From Hydractinia symbiolongicarpus (taxonomy: Eukaryota > Cnidaria > Hydrozoa > Anthoathecata > Hydractiniidae), in NCBI RefSeq assembly GCF_029227915.1, contig NC_079884.1, positions 25,048,001 through 25,112,000 on the forward strand: 64,000 bases of DNA. Direction: 5' to 3'. The notes under the pieces were generated by a model, which saw nothing but the letters and a program-made list of their open reading frames with translations, was not told the origin of the DNA and ran no database searches. Position 1 is the stretch's first letter, and every line of letters begins with the position of its first letter. Made by a program: the position numbers and the translations under genes. Below are positions 1-13,656 of the stretch, in pieces.

Positions 1-1690
1 TGCAAATATCTGGCAACGCCATAGAGGGTACAGAAAAAATCAGGTATTAATGCCTGAATTATTCTGTACCCCCCTACAGTTCTAGGCGTACAATATCTGG
101 CAACGCCATAGGGAGTACAGAAAAAATCAGGTATGTATGCCTGAATTATTCTGTACCCCCTACAGTTCTGGGCGTGCAAATATCTGGCAACGCCATAGGG
201 GGTACAGAAAAAAGCACGTATGGATGCCTGAATTATTCTGTATCCCCCTACAGTTCTGGGCGTACAAATATCTGGGTACGCCATGGGGGGTACAGAAAAA
301 ATCAGGTATGGATGCCTAAATTATTCTGTACCCCCCTACAGTTCTAGGCGTACAATATCTGGCAACGCCACAGGGGGTACAGAAAAAATCAGGTATGAAT
401 GCCTGAATTATTCTGTACCCCCCTACAGTTCTTGGCGTGCAAATATCTGGCAACGCCTTAGAGGGCACAGAAAAAATCAGGTATGGATGCCTGAATTATC
501 CTGTACCCCCCTACTGTTTTGGGCGTATAAATATCTGGCAACGCCATAGGGGGTACAGAAAAAATCAGGTATTAATGCCTGTATTATTCTGTACCCCCCT
601 ACAGTTCTAGGCGTACAATATCTGGCAACGCCATAGGGGGTACAGAAAAAATCAGGTATGAATGCCTGAATTATTCTGTACCCCCTACAGTTCTGGGCGT
701 GCAAATATCTGGCAACGTCATAGGGGGTACAGAAAAAATCAGGTATGGATGCTTGAATTATTCTGTACCCCCTACAGTGCTGGGCGTACAAACATCTGGT
801 AACGTCATAAGGGGTACAGAAATAATCAGGTATGGATGCCTGAATTATCCTGTACCCCCCTACTGTTTTGGGCGTATAAATATCTGGCAACGCCATAGGG
901 GGTACAGAAAAAATCAGGTATTAATGCCTGTATTATTCTGTACCTCCTTACAGTTCTGGGCGTAGAAGTATCTGGCAACGGCAAAGGGGGTACAGAAGAA
1001 ATCACGTATGAATGCCTGAATTATTCTGTACCCCCTCAGTGCTGGTCGTACAAACATCTGGCAACGCCATAGTGGGCACAAAAAAATCACGAATGAATGC
1101 CTGAATTATTCTGTACCCCCTACAGTGCTGGGCGTACAAACATCTGGTAACGTCATAAGGGGTACAGAAATAATCAGGTATGGATGCCTGAATTATTCTG
1201 TACCCACCTACAATTCTGGGCGTACAAATATCTGGTAACGCCATAGGGGGTACAGAAAAAGTCAGGTATTAATGCCTGAATTATTCTGTATCCCCCTACA
1301 GTTCTAGGCGTACACTATCCGGCAACGCCATAGGGGTACAGAAAAAATCAGGTATGAATGCCTGAATTATTCTGTACCCCCTACAGTTCTGGGCGTGCAA
1401 ATATCTGGCAACGCGATAGGGTGTACAGAAAAAATCAGGTATTAATGCTTGAATTATTCTGTACCCTCCCTACAGTTCTAGGCGTACAATATCTGGCACC
1501 GCGATAGGGGGTGCAGAAAAAATCAGGTATGAATGCCTGAATTATTCTGTAACCCCTACAGTTCTGGGCGTGCAAATATCTGGCTACGCCATAGGGGGTA
1601 CAGAAAAAATCAGGTACGGACGCCTGAATTATTCTGTACCCCCCTACAGTTCTGGGCGTACAAATATCTGGGTACGCCATGGGGGGTACA
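1..1690. repeat. Higher-order satellite block, copy 1
   Basis: The monomer order and most private variants of this block recur at about 4198-5800. The offset is 4197 bp up to about position 760 and 4110 bp after about position 1000, so one copy has gained or lost exactly one 87-bp monomer. The first 120 bases are also identical to 12301-12420, giving a third, shorter match. This shows array growth by segmental duplication rather than monomer by monomer. Confidence 0.85.
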
Positions 1691-2510
1691 GAAAAAATCA
1701 GGTATGGATGCCTGAATTATTCTGTACCCCCCTACAGTTCTAGGCGTACAATATCTGGCAACGCCACAGGGGGTACAGAAAAAATCAGGTATGAATGCCT
1801 GAATTATTCTGTACCCCCCTACAGTTCTGGGCGTGCAAATATCTGGCAACGCCATAGAGGGTACAGAAAAAATCAGGTATGAATGCCTGAATTATTCTGT
1901 ACCCCCTTGCAGTTCTTGGCGTAGAAGTATCTGGCAACGGGAAAGGGGGTACAGAAGAAATCACGTATGGATGCCTGAATTATTCTGTACCCCCCTACAG
2001 TTCTGGGCGTACAAATATCTGGGTACAGCATGGAGGGTACAGAAAAAATCAGGTATGGATGCCAGAATTATTCTGTACCCCCCTACAGTTCTAGGCGTAC
2101 AATATCTGGCAACGCCACAGGGGGTACAGAAAAAATCATGTATGAATGCCTGAATTATTCTGTACCCCCCCTTCAGTTCTGGGCGTGCAAATATCTGGCA
2201 ACGCCATGGAGGGTACAGAAAAAATCAGGTATGGATGCCTGAATTATCCTGTACTCCCCTAATGTTTTGGGCGTATAAATATCTGGCAACGCAATAGGGG
2301 GTACAGAAAAAATCAGGTATTAATGCCTGAATTATTCTGTACCCCCCTACAGTTCTAGGCGTACAATATCTGGCAACGCCATAGGGGGTACAGAAAAAAC
2401 CAGGTATGAATGCCTGAATTATTCTGTACCCCCTACAGTTCTGGGCGTGCAAATATCTGGCAACGCCATAGGGGGTACAGAAAAAATCAGGTATGGATGC
2501 CTGAATTATT

Positions 2511-3386
2511 CTGTCCCCCCCTACAGTTCTGGGCGTACAAGTATCTGGGTACGCCATGGGGGGTACAGAAAAAATCAGGTATGGATGCCTGAATTATTCT
2601 GTATCCCCTTACAGTTCTGAGCGTAGAAGTATCTGGCAACGGCAAAGGGGGTACAGATGAAATCACGTATGAATGCCTGAATTATTCTGTACCCCCTACA
2701 GTGCTGGTCGTACAAACATCTGGCAACGCCATAGGGGGTACAAAAAAAATCACGTATGAATGCCTGAATTATTCTGTACCCCCTACAGTGCTGGGCGTAC
2801 AAACATCTGGTAACGCCATAAGGGGTACAGAAAAAATCAGGTATGAATGCCTGAATTATTCTGTACCCCCCTACAATTCTGGGCGTACAAATATCTGGTA
2901 ACGCCATAGGGGGTACAGAAAAAATCAGGTATGGATCCCTGAATTATTCTGTCCCCCCCTACAGTTCTGGGCGTACAAATATCTGGGTACGCCATGGGGG
3001 GTACAGAAAAAATCAGGTATGGATGCCTGAATTATTCTGTATCCCCTTACAGTTCTGAGCGTAGAAGTATCTGGCAACGGCAAAAGGGGTACAGATGAAA
3101 TCACGTATGAATGCCTGAATTATTCTGTACCCCCTACAGTGCTGGTCGTACAAACATCTGGCAACGCCATAGGGGGTACAAAAAAAATCACGTATGAATG
3201 CCTGAATTATTCTGTACCCCCTACAGTGCTGGGCGTACAAACATCTGGTAACGCCATAAGGGGTACAGAAAAAATCAGGTATGAATGCCTGAATTATTCT
3301 GTACCCCCCTACAATTCTGGGCGTACAAATATCTGGTAACGCCATAGGGGGTACAGAAAAAATCAGGTACGGATGCCTGAATTATT
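2511..3386. repeat. 438-bp tandem duplication of five monomers
   Basis: Bases 2511-2948 and 2949-3386 are two nearly identical copies at an offset of 438 bp, five monomers. Both carry the same rare CTGTCCCCCC, GTACAGATGAAATCACG and GGTACAAAAAAAATCACG variants. It looks like a recent unequal-exchange product inside the satellite. Confidence 0.85.
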
Positions 3387-4197
3387 CTTTACCCCCCTAC
3401 AGTTCTAGGCGTACAATATCTGGCAACGCCATAGGGGGTACAGAAAAAATCAGGTATGAATGCCTGAATTATTCTGTACCCCCCTACAGTTCTGGGCGTG
3501 CAAATATCTGGCAACGCCATAGAGGGTACAGAAAAAATCAGGTATGGATGCCTGAATTAATCTGTACCCCCCTACAGTTTTGGGCGTATAAATGTCTGGC
3601 AACGTCATAGGGGGTACAGAAAAAATCACGTATTAATGCCTGAATTATTCTGTACCCCCCTACAGTTCTAGGCGTACAATATCTGGAAACGCCATAGGGG
3701 GTACAGAAAAAATCAGGTATGAATGCCTGAATTATTCTGTACCCCCTACAGTTCTGGGCGTGCAAATATCTGGCAACGCCATAGGGGGTACAGAAAAAAT
3801 CAGGTATGGATGCCTGAAATATTCTGTACCCCCCCACAGTTCTGGGCGTACAAATATCCGGGTACGCCATGGGGGCTACAGAAAAAATCTGGTATGGATG
3901 CCTGAATTATTCTGTACACCCTTACAGTTCTTGGCGTAGAAGTATCTGGCAACGGCGAAGGGGATACAGAAAAAATCAGGTATGGATGCCTGAATTATTC
4001 TGTACCCCCTACAGTTCTGGGCGTACAAATATCTGGGTACGCCATGGGGGGTACAGAAAAAATCAGATATGGATGCCGGAATTATTCTGTACCCCCCTAC
4101 AGTTCTAGGCGTACAATATCTGGCAACGCCACAGGGGGTACAGAAAAAATCAGGTATGAATGCCTGAATTATTCTGTACCCCCTACAGTTCTGGGCG

Positions 4198-5800
4198 TGC
4201 AAATATCTGGCAACGCCATAGAGGGTACAGAAAAAATCAGGTATTAATGCCTGAATTATTCTGTACCCCCCTACAGTTCTAGGCGTACAATATCTGGCAA
4301 CGCCATAGGGAGTACAGAAAAAATCAGGTATGTATGCCTGAATTATTCTGTACCCCCTACAGTTCTGGGCGTGCAAATATCTGGCAACGCCATAGGGGGT
4401 ACAGAAAAAATCACGTATGGATGCCTGAATTATTCTGTATCCCCCTACAGTTCTGGGCGTACAAATATCTGGGTACGCCATGGGGGGTACAGAAAAAGTC
4501 AGGTATGGATGCCTGAATTATTCTGTACCCCCCTACAGTTCTAGGCGTACAATATCTGGCAACGCCACAGGGGGTACAGAAAAAATCAGGTATGAATGCC
4601 TGAATTATTCTGTACCCCCCTACAGTTCTTGGCGTGCAAATATCTGGCAACGCCTTAGAGGGTACAGAAAAAATCAGGTATGGATGCCTGAATTATCCTG
4701 TACCCCCCTACTGTTTTGGACGTATAAATATCTGGCAACGCCATAGGGGGTACAGAAAAAATCAGGTATTAATGCCTGTATTATTCTGTACCCCCCTACA
4801 GTTCTAGGCGTACAATATCTGGCAACGCCATAGGGGGTACAGAAAAAATCAGGTATGAATGCCTGAATTATTCTGTACCCCCTACAGTTCTGGGCGTGCA
4901 AATATCTGGCAACGTCATAGGGGGTACAGAAAAAATCAGGTATGGATGCCCGAATTATTCTGTACCCCCCTACAGTTCTGGGCGTACAAATATCTGGGTA
5001 CGCCATGGGGGTACAGAAAAAATCAGGTATGGATGCCTGAATTATTCTGTACCTCCTTACAGTTCTGGGCGTAGAAGTATCTGGCAACGGCAAAGGGGGT
5101 ACAGAAGAAATCACGTATGAATGCCTGAATTATTCTGTACCCCCTCAGTGCTGGTCGTACAAACATCTGGCAACGCCATAGGGGGCACAAAAAAAATCAC
5201 GTATGAATGCCTGAATTATTCTGTACCCCCTACAGTGCTGGGCGTACAAACATCTGGTAACGTCATAAGGGGTACAGAAATAATCAGGTATGGATGCCTG
5301 AATTATTCTGTACCCACCTACAATTCTGGGCGTACAAATATCTGGTAACGCCATAGGGGGTACAGAAAAAGTCAGGTATTAATGCCTGAATTATTCTGTA
5401 TCCCCCTACAGTTCTAGGCGTACACTATCCGGCAACGCCATAGGGGTACAGAAAAAATCAGGTATGAATGCCTGAATTATTCTGTACCCCCTACAGTTCT
5501 GGGCGTGCAAATATCTGGCAACGCGATAGGGTGTACAGAAAAAATCAGGTATTAATGTTTGAATTATTCTGTACCCTCCCTACAGTTCTAGGCGTACAAT
5601 ATCTGGCAACGCGATAGGGGGTGCAGAAAAAATCAGGTATGAATGCCTGAATTATTCTGTAACCCCTACAGTTCTGGGCGTGCAAATATCTGGCTACGCC
5701 ATAGGGGGTACAGAAAAAATCAGGTATGGACGCCTGAATTATTCTGTACCCCCCTACAGTTCTGGGCGTACAAATATCTGGGTACGCCATGGGGGCTACA
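4198..5800. repeat. Higher-order satellite block, copy 2
   Basis: This is the second copy of the block at 1-1690. It shares rare variants such as GGTATGTATGCC and the short linker CCCCTCAGTGCTGG. It differs from copy 1 by one monomer and scattered point changes, so it is older than the near-identical 438-bp duplication at 2511-3386. Confidence 0.8.
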
Positions 5801-8800
5801 GAAAAAATCAGGTATGGATGCCTGAATTATTCTGTACACCCTTACAGTTCTGGGCGTGCAAATATCTGGCAACGCCATAGAGGGTACAGAAAAAATCAGG
5901 TATGGATGCCTGAATTTTTCTGTACCCCCCTACAGTTTTGGGCGTATAAATATCTGGCAACGCCATAGAGGGTACAGAAAAAATCAGGTATGGATGCCTG
6001 AATTATTCTGTACCCCCCTACTGTTTTGGGCGTATAAATATCTGGCAACGCCATAGGGGGTACAGAAAAAATCAGGTATGAATGCCTGAATTATTCTGTA
6101 CCCCCTACAGTTCTGGGCGTGCAAATATATGGCAACCCCATAGGGGGTACAGAAAAAATCAGGTATGGATGCCTGAATTATTCTTAACCCCCCCCCCACA
6201 GTTCTGGGCGTACAAATATCCGGGTACGCCATGGGGGCTACAGAAAAAATCAGGTATGAATGCCTGAATTATTCTGTACCCCCCTTCAGTTCTGGGCGTG
6301 CAAATATCTGGCAACGCCATGGAGGGTACAGAAAAAATCAGGTATGGATGCCTGAATTATCCTGTACCCCCCTACTGTTTTGGGCATATAAATATCTGGC
6401 AACGCCATAGGGGGTACAGAAAAAATCAGGTATTAATGCCTGAATTATTCTGTACCCCCCTACAGTTCTAGGCGTACAATATCTGGCAACGCCATAGGGG
6501 GTACAGAAAAAATCAGGTATGAATGCCTGAATTATTCTGTACCCCCTACAGTTCTGGGCGTGCAAATATCTGGCAACGCCATAGGGGGTACAGAAAAAAT
6601 CAGGTATGGATGCCTGAATTATTCTGTACCCCCCTACAGTTCTGGGCGTACAAATATCTGGGTACGCCATGGGGGGTACAGAAAAAATCAGGTATGGATG
6701 CCTGAATTATTATGTACCCCCTACAGTTCTGGGCGTGCAAATATCTGGCAACGCCATAGGGCGTACAGAAAAAATCACGTATGGATGCCTGAATTATTCT
6801 GTACCCCCCAACAGTTCAGGGCGTACAAATATCTGGGTACGCCATGGGGGGTACAGAAAAAATCATGTATGGAAGCCTGAATTATTCTGTACCCCCCTAC
6901 AGTTCTAGGCGTACAATATCTGGCAACGCCACAGGGGGTACAGAAAAAATCAGGTATGAATGCCTGAATTATTCTGTACCTCCTACAGTTCTGGGCGTGC
7001 AAATATCTGGCAACGCCATAGGGGGTACAGAAAAAATCACGTATGGATGCCTGAATTATTCTGTACCCCCCTACAGTTCTGGGCGTACAAATATCTGGGT
7101 ACGCCATGGGGGGTACAGAAAAAATCAGGTATGGATGCCTGAATTATTCTGTACCCTCCTACAGTTCTAGGCGTACAATATCTGGCAACGCCACAGGGGG
7201 TACAGAAAAAATCAGGTATGAATGCCTGAATTATTCTGTACCCCCTTGCAGTTCTTGGCGTAGAAGTATCTGGCAACGGGAAAGGGGGTACAGAAGAAAT
7301 CACGTATGGATGCCTGAATTATTCTGTACCCCCCTACAGTTCTAGGCGTACAATATCTGGCAACGCCACAGGGGGTACAGAAAAAATCATGTATGAATGC
7401 CTGAATTATTCTGTACCCCCCCCCCTCCCCCTTCAGTTCTGGGCGTGCAAATATCTGGCAACGCCATGAAGGGTACAGAAAAAATCAGGTATGGATGCCT
7501 GAATTATCCTGTACCCACGTACTGTTTTGGGCGTATAAATATCTGGCAACGCCATAGGGGGTACAGAAAAAATCAGGTATTAATGCCTGAATTATTCTGT
7601 ACCCCCTACAGTTCTAGGCGTACAATATCTGGCAACGCCATAGGGGGTACAGAAAAAATCAGGTATGAATGCCTGAAATATTCTGTACCCCCTACAGTTC
7701 TGGGCGTGCAAATATCTGGCAACGCCATAGGGGGTACAGAAAAAATCAGGTATGGATGCCTGAATTATTCTGTACCCCCCTACAGTTCTGGGCGTACAAA
7801 TATCTGGGTACGCCATGGGGGGTACAGAAAAAATCAGGTATGGATGCCTGAATTATTCTGTACCCCCCTACAGTGCTGGTCGTACAAACATCTGGCAACG
7901 CCATAGGGGGTACAAAAAAAATCACGTATGAATGCCTGAATTATTCTGTACCCCCTACAGTGCTGGGCGTACAAACATCTGGTAACGCCATAAGGGGTAC
8001 AGAAAAAATCAGGTATTAATGCCTGAATTATTCTGTACCCCCCTACAGTTCTAGGCGTACAATATCTGGCAACGCCATAGGGGGTACAGAAAAAATCAGG
8101 TATGGATGCCTGAATTATTCTGTACCCCCCTACTGTTTTGGGCGTATAAATATCTGGCAACGCCATAGGGGGTACAGAAAAAATCAGGTATTAATGCCTG
8201 AATTATTCTGTACCCACCTACAGTGCTGGTCGTACAAACATCTGGCAACGCCATAGGGGGTACAAAAAAAATCACGTATGAATGCCTGAATTATTCTGTA
8301 CCCCCTACAGTGCTGGGCGTACAAACATCTGGTAACGCCATAAGGGGTACAGAAAAAATCAGGTATTAATGCCTGAATTATTCTGTACCCCCCTACAGTT
8401 CTAGGCGTACAATATCTGGCAACGCCATAGGGGGTACAGAAAAAATCAGGTATGAATGCCTGAATTAATCTGTACCCCTTACAGTTCTGGGCGTGCAAAT
8501 ATCTGGGTACGCCATGGGGGGTACAGAAAAAATCAGGTATGGATGCCGGAATTATTCTGTACCCCCCTACAGTTCTAGGCGTGCAAATATCTGGCAACGC
8601 CAGGGAGGGTACAGAAAAAATCAGGTATGGATGCCTGAGGTATTCTGTACCCCTACAGTTTTGGGCGTATAAATGTCTGGCAACGTCATAGGGGGTACAG
8701 AAAAAATCATGTATTAATGCCTGAATTATTCTGTCCCCCCCTACAGTTCTAGGCGTACAATATCTGGCAACGCCATAGGGGGTACAGAAAAAATCAGGTA

Positions 8801-11800
8801 TGAATGCCTGAATTATTCTGTACCCCCTAAAGTTCTGGGCGTTCAAATATATGGCAACCCCATAGGGGGTACAAAAAAAATCAGGTATGGATGCCTGAAT
8901 TATTCTGTACCCCCCCCCCCCCCCCACAGTTCTGGGAGTACAAATATCCGGGTACGCCATGGGGGCTACAGAAAAAAGCAGGTATGGATGCCTGAAATAT
9001 TCTGTACACCCTTACAGTTCTTGGCGTAGAAGTATCTGGCAACGGCGAAGGGGGTACAGAAAAAATCAGGTATGGATGCCTGAATTATTCTGTACCCCCC
9101 TACAGTTCTGGGCGTACAAATATCTGGGTACGCCATGGGGGGTACAGAAAAAATCAGGTATGGATGCCTGAATTATTCTGTACCCCCCTACAGTTCTAGG
9201 CGTACAATATCTGGCAACGCCACAGGGGGTACAGAAAAAATCAGGTATGAATGCCTGAATTATTCTGTACCCCCCTACAGTTGTGGGCGTGCAAATATCT
9301 GGCAACGCCATAGAGGGTACAGAAAAAATCAGGTATGGATGCCTGAATTATCCTGTACCCCCCCTACTGTTTTGGGCGTATAAATATCTGGCAACGCCAT
9401 AGGGGGTACAGAAAAAATCAGGTATTAATGCCTGAATTATTCTGTACCCCCCTACAGTTCTAGGCGTACGATATCTGGCAACGCCATAGGGGGTACTGAA
9501 AAAATCAGGTATGAATGCCTGAATTATTCTGTACCCCCTACAGTTCTGGGCGTGCAAATATCTGGCAACGCCACAGGGGGTACAGAAAAAATCAGGTATG
9601 AATGCCTGAATTATTCTGTACCCCTCTACAGTTCTGGGCGTGCAAATATCTGGCAACGCCATAGAGGGTAGAGAAAAAATCAGGTATGGATGCCTGAATT
9701 TTTCTGTACCCCCCTACTGTTTTGGGCGTATAAATATCTGGCAACGCCATAGGGGGTACAGAAAAAATCAGGTATTAATGCCTGAATTATTCTGTACCCC
9801 CCTACAGTTCTAGGCGTACGATATCTGGCAACGCCATAGGGGGTACAGAAAAAATCAGGTATGAATGCCTGAATTATTCTGTACCCCCTACAGTTCTGGG
9901 CGTGCAAATATATGGCAACCCCATAGGGGGTACAGAAAAAATGAGGTATGGATGCCTGAATTATTCTGTACCACCCCCCCCCCCCCCCCCCCCCACAGTT
10001 CTGGGCGTACAAATATCCGGGTACGCCATGGGGGCTACAGAAAAAATCAGGTATGGATGCCTGAATTATTCTGTACACCCTTACAGTTCTGGGCGTGCAA
10101 ATATCTGGCAACGCCATAGAGGGTACAGAAAAAATCAGGTATGGATGCCTGAATTTTTCTGTACCCCCCTACAGTTTTGGGCGTATAAATATCTGGCAAC
10201 GCCATAGAGGATACAGAAAAAATCAGGTATGGATGCCTGAATTATTCTGTACCCCCCTACTGTTTTGGGCGTATAAATATCTGGCAACGCCATAGGGGGT
10301 ACAGAAAAAATCAGGTATGAATGCCTGAATTATTCTGTACCCCCTACAGTTCTGGGCGTGCAAATATATGGCAACCCCATAGGGGGTACAGAAAAAATCA
10401 GGTATGGATGCCTGAATTATTCTTAACCCCCCCCCCCCCCCACAGTTCTGGGCGTACAAATATCCGGGTACGCCATGGGGGCTACAGAAAAAATCAGGTA
10501 TGGATGCCTGAATTTTTCTGTACCCCCCTACTGTTTTGGGCGTATAAATATCTGGCAACGTCATAGGGGGTACAGAAAAAATCAGGTATTAATGCCTGAA
10601 TTATTCTGTACCCCCCTACAGTTCTAGGCGTACAATATCTGGCAACGCCATAGGGGGTACAGAAAAAATCAGGTATGAATGCCTGAATTATTCTGTACCT
10701 CCTACAGTTCTGGGCGTGCAAATATCTGGCAACGTCATAGCTGGTACAGAAAAAATCAGGTATGGATGCCTGAATTATTCTGTACCCCCCTACAGTGCTG
10801 GTCGTACAAACATCTGGCAACGCCATAGGGGGTACAAAAAAAATCAGGTATGAATGCCTGAATTAATCTGTACCCCCTACAGTTCTGGGCGTGCAAATAT
10901 CTGGGTACGCCATGGGGAGTACAGAAAAAATCAGGTATGGATGCCGGAATTATTCTGTACCCCCCTACAGTTCTAGGCGTGCAAATGTCTGGCAACGTCA
11001 TAGGGGGTACAGAAAAAATCAGGTATTAATGCCTGAAATATTCTGTTCCCCCCTACAGTTCTAGGCGTACAATATCTGGCAACGCCATAGGGGGTACAGA
11101 AAAAATCAGGTATGAATGCCTGAATTATTCTGTACCCCCTACAGTTCTGGGCGTGCAAATATATGGCAACCCCATAGGGGGTACAGAAAAAATTAGGTAT
11201 GGATGCCTGAATTATTCTGTACCCCCCCCCCACAGTTCTGGGCGTACAAATATCCGGGTACGCCATGGGGGCTACAGAGAAAATCAGGTATGGATGCCTG
11301 AATTATTCTGTACACCCTTACAGTTCTTGGCGTGGAAGTATCTGGCAACGGCGAAGGGGGTACAGAAAAAATCAGGTATGGATGCCTGAATTATTCTGTA
11401 CCCCCCTACAGTTCTGGGCGTACAAATATCTGGGTACGCCATGGGGGGTACAGAAAAAATCAGGTATGGATGCCTGAATTATTCTGTACCCCCCTACAGT
11501 TCTAGGCGTACAATATCTGGCAACGCCACAGGGGGTACAGAAAAAATCAGGTATGAGTGCCTGAATTATTCTGTACCCCCCTACAGTTCTGGGCATGCAA
11601 ATATCTGGCAACGCCATAGAGGGTACAGAAAAAATCAGGTATGGATGCCTGAATTATCCTGTACCCCCCTACTGTTTTGGGCGTATAAATATCTGGCAAC
11701 GCCATAGGGGGTACAGAAAAAATCAGGTATTAATGCCTGAATTATTCTGTACCCCCCTACAGTTCTAGGCGTACAATATCTGGCAACGCCATAGGGGGTA

Positions 11801-12824
11801 CAGAAAAAATCAGGTATGAATGCCTGAATTATTCTGTACCCCCTACAGTTCTGGGCGTGCAAATATATGGCAACCCCATAGGGGGTACAGAAAAAATCAG
11901 GTATGGATGCCTGAATTATTCTGTACCCCCCCCCCCCACAGTTCTGGGCGTACAAATATCCGTGTACGCCATGGGGACTACAGAAAAAATCAGGTATGGA
12001 TGCCTGAATTATTCTGTACACCCTTACAGTTCTTGGCGTAGAAGTATCTGGCAACGGCGAAGGGGGTACAGAAAAAATCAGGTATGGATGCCTGAATTAT
12101 TCTGTACCCCCCTACAGTTCTGGGCGTACAAATATCTGGGTACGCCATGGGGGGTACAGAAAAAATCAGGTATGGATGCCTGAATTATTCTGTACCCCCC
12201 TACAGTTCTAGGCGTACAATATCTGGCAACGCCACAGGGGGTACAGAAAAAATCAGGTATGAATGCCTGAATTATTCTGTACCCCCTACAGTTCTGGGCG
12301 TGCAAATATCTGGCAACGCCATAGAGGGTACAGAAAAAATCAGGTATTAATGCCTGAATTATTCTGTACCCCCCTACAGTTCTAGGCGTACAATATCTGG
12401 CAACGCCATAGGGAGTACAGAAAAAATCAGGTATTAATGCCTGAATTATTCTGTACCCCCCTACAGTTCTAGGCGTACAATATCTGGCAACGCCATAGGG
12501 GGTACAGAAAAAATCAGGTATGAATGCCTGAATTATTCTGTACCCCCTACAGTTTTGGGCGTATAAATATCTGGCAACGCCATAGGGGGTACAGAAAAAA
12601 TCAGGTATTAATGCCTGAATTATTCTGTACCCCCCTACAGTTCTAGGCGTACAATATCTGGCAACGCCATAGGGGGTACAGAAAAAATCAGGTATGAATG
12701 CCTGAATTATTCTGTACCCCCTACAGTTCTGGGCGTGCAAATATCTGGCAACGTCATAGGGGGTACAGAAAAAATCAGGTATTGATGCCTGAATTATTCT
12801 GTACCCCCCTACAGTGCTGGTCGT

Positions 12825-12828
12825 ACAA
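12825..12828. other. Target-site duplication ACAA, left
   Basis: ACAA ends the left satellite part and is repeated at 18781-18784. Joining the two flanks over one ACAA restores GCTGGTCGTACAAACATCTG, which is exactly the intact monomer sequence found elsewhere in the array (for example around 2703). This fixes the element borders to the base. Confidence 0.95.
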
Positions 12829-12865
12829 CACGGCTGTTTCAGAGCGGAAACTAAGACTGCGCATG
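12829..12865 (+). repeat. Left terminal inverted repeat (short-spacer end)
   Basis: The end reads CACGGCTGTTTCAG, then AGC, then GGAAACTAAGACTGCGCATG. The 14-bp outer block is identical to the other end and the 20-bp inner block differs at one position. The spacer here is 3 bp. Confidence 0.92.
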
Positions 12866-13656
12866 CGTCAATAATTACGGCCACGTTGAGGCGCAAGATG
12901 GCGGGCGCAAATAAAAACAATCATGATAAATAAGTAACTAACTTTTTGAAATCGCTTTTGCATGATAGAATCTATTTCAGTGGATTTAATTTAGTTTTTT
13001 AAAGCATTTCAACACGCTGGAAGCTAAATCTTTCTTTTACCTTTGCGACAAGCATGCTGTTGGAGTAATACTGTGGCAGTTTTGAAGGCATACTTTTTTT
13101 TGTTAAAATTAACATGGCAACTTGTTCCAACTAATTTTTGGTTTTGTGGACGTTGCGAAGTTATGTGGCTGGTGTATTATATATTTTTGGAAAGCTGAAA
13201 GGCTCATCTACAAGGTAAGAAAAACGAAAAAACTGTATCAGTACTTCTGAAAGAATGCTAGAGCGCTGAATTCTGGCAATAAAAGTTAGTGTAAAACCTG
13301 AAAATTTTAACTCCCTCTTTGACATAATCTACTGTATGATTTATTGTAGGCATTAAAACTGTTGTAGTTTACTAAGCTAATATTTCACAGAATAACAACA
13401 CTAAACAACATTCTATATAAACAATTCTGTAACTCTAAATAAGGTTTCTGCGTCTCATACACTACTAACGTAAGCTCGACAAAAAGTCAAATAAAAATGA
13501 ACTATGCATGTAGTAAGCTAATTAACTGTTCAATTCTTTTTCTTTCTAGACCAGCTGATCCACCTTTAAAATAATGCAAAGACTAAAGGAGCTTGCAAAG
13601 TAATGCTAATATGCAGTTAAAGATATAACTAGCTATCTAAGCTGTAAGTCTAAAAG
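12866..13656. other. Transposon interior, 3' flank without gene
   Basis: This lies between the left end and the transposase stop codon. It is AT-rich and I see no coding exon on either strand. It probably holds the transposase 3' UTR. A minus-strand AATAAA corresponds to 13340-13345, about 310 bp past the stop. A CAAGATGGCGG motif, as bound by YY1-type factors in animals, lies at 12893-12903; its use here is unknown. Confidence 0.5.

Larger units (their letters stand above)
1..12828. repeat. Satellite array of ~87-bp monomers
   Basis: The whole stretch is head-to-tail copies of a unit of about 87 bp, roughly 145 copies by length. A typical monomer runs GGGGGTACAGAAAAAATCAGG, a short centre, CCTGAATTATTCTGTACCCC, then a ~33-bp linker around GCGTGCAAATATCTGGCAAC. 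Linker variants define at least six monomer types, for example TTCTAGGCGTACAAT, TTCTGGGCGTGCAAAT, TTTTGGGCGTATAAAT, GTGCTGGTCGTACAAAC, and one reading CTGGGTACGCCATGG. The C run before the linker varies from 4 to more than 20. Because 87 is divisible by three, some frames stay open over many copies; these are not genes. The array begins before the window. Confidence 0.97.

Noticed and set aside
8184-8960. 258-codon minus-strand ORF in the satellite
   Set aside because: It is a 29-residue repeat produced by an 87-bp monomer (a multiple of three) lacking stops in one frame; other frames and strands also give ORFs. No gene evidence.
1-12828. CRISPR-like array of repeats
   Set aside because: Monomers are head-to-tail with homologous, not unique, linkers, and the genome is plainly eukaryotic.
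12078-12920. 280-codon minus-strand ORF running from the transposon's left end into the satellite
   Set aside because: Chance read-through: the first residues come from the transposon terminus, the rest are satellite repeats.
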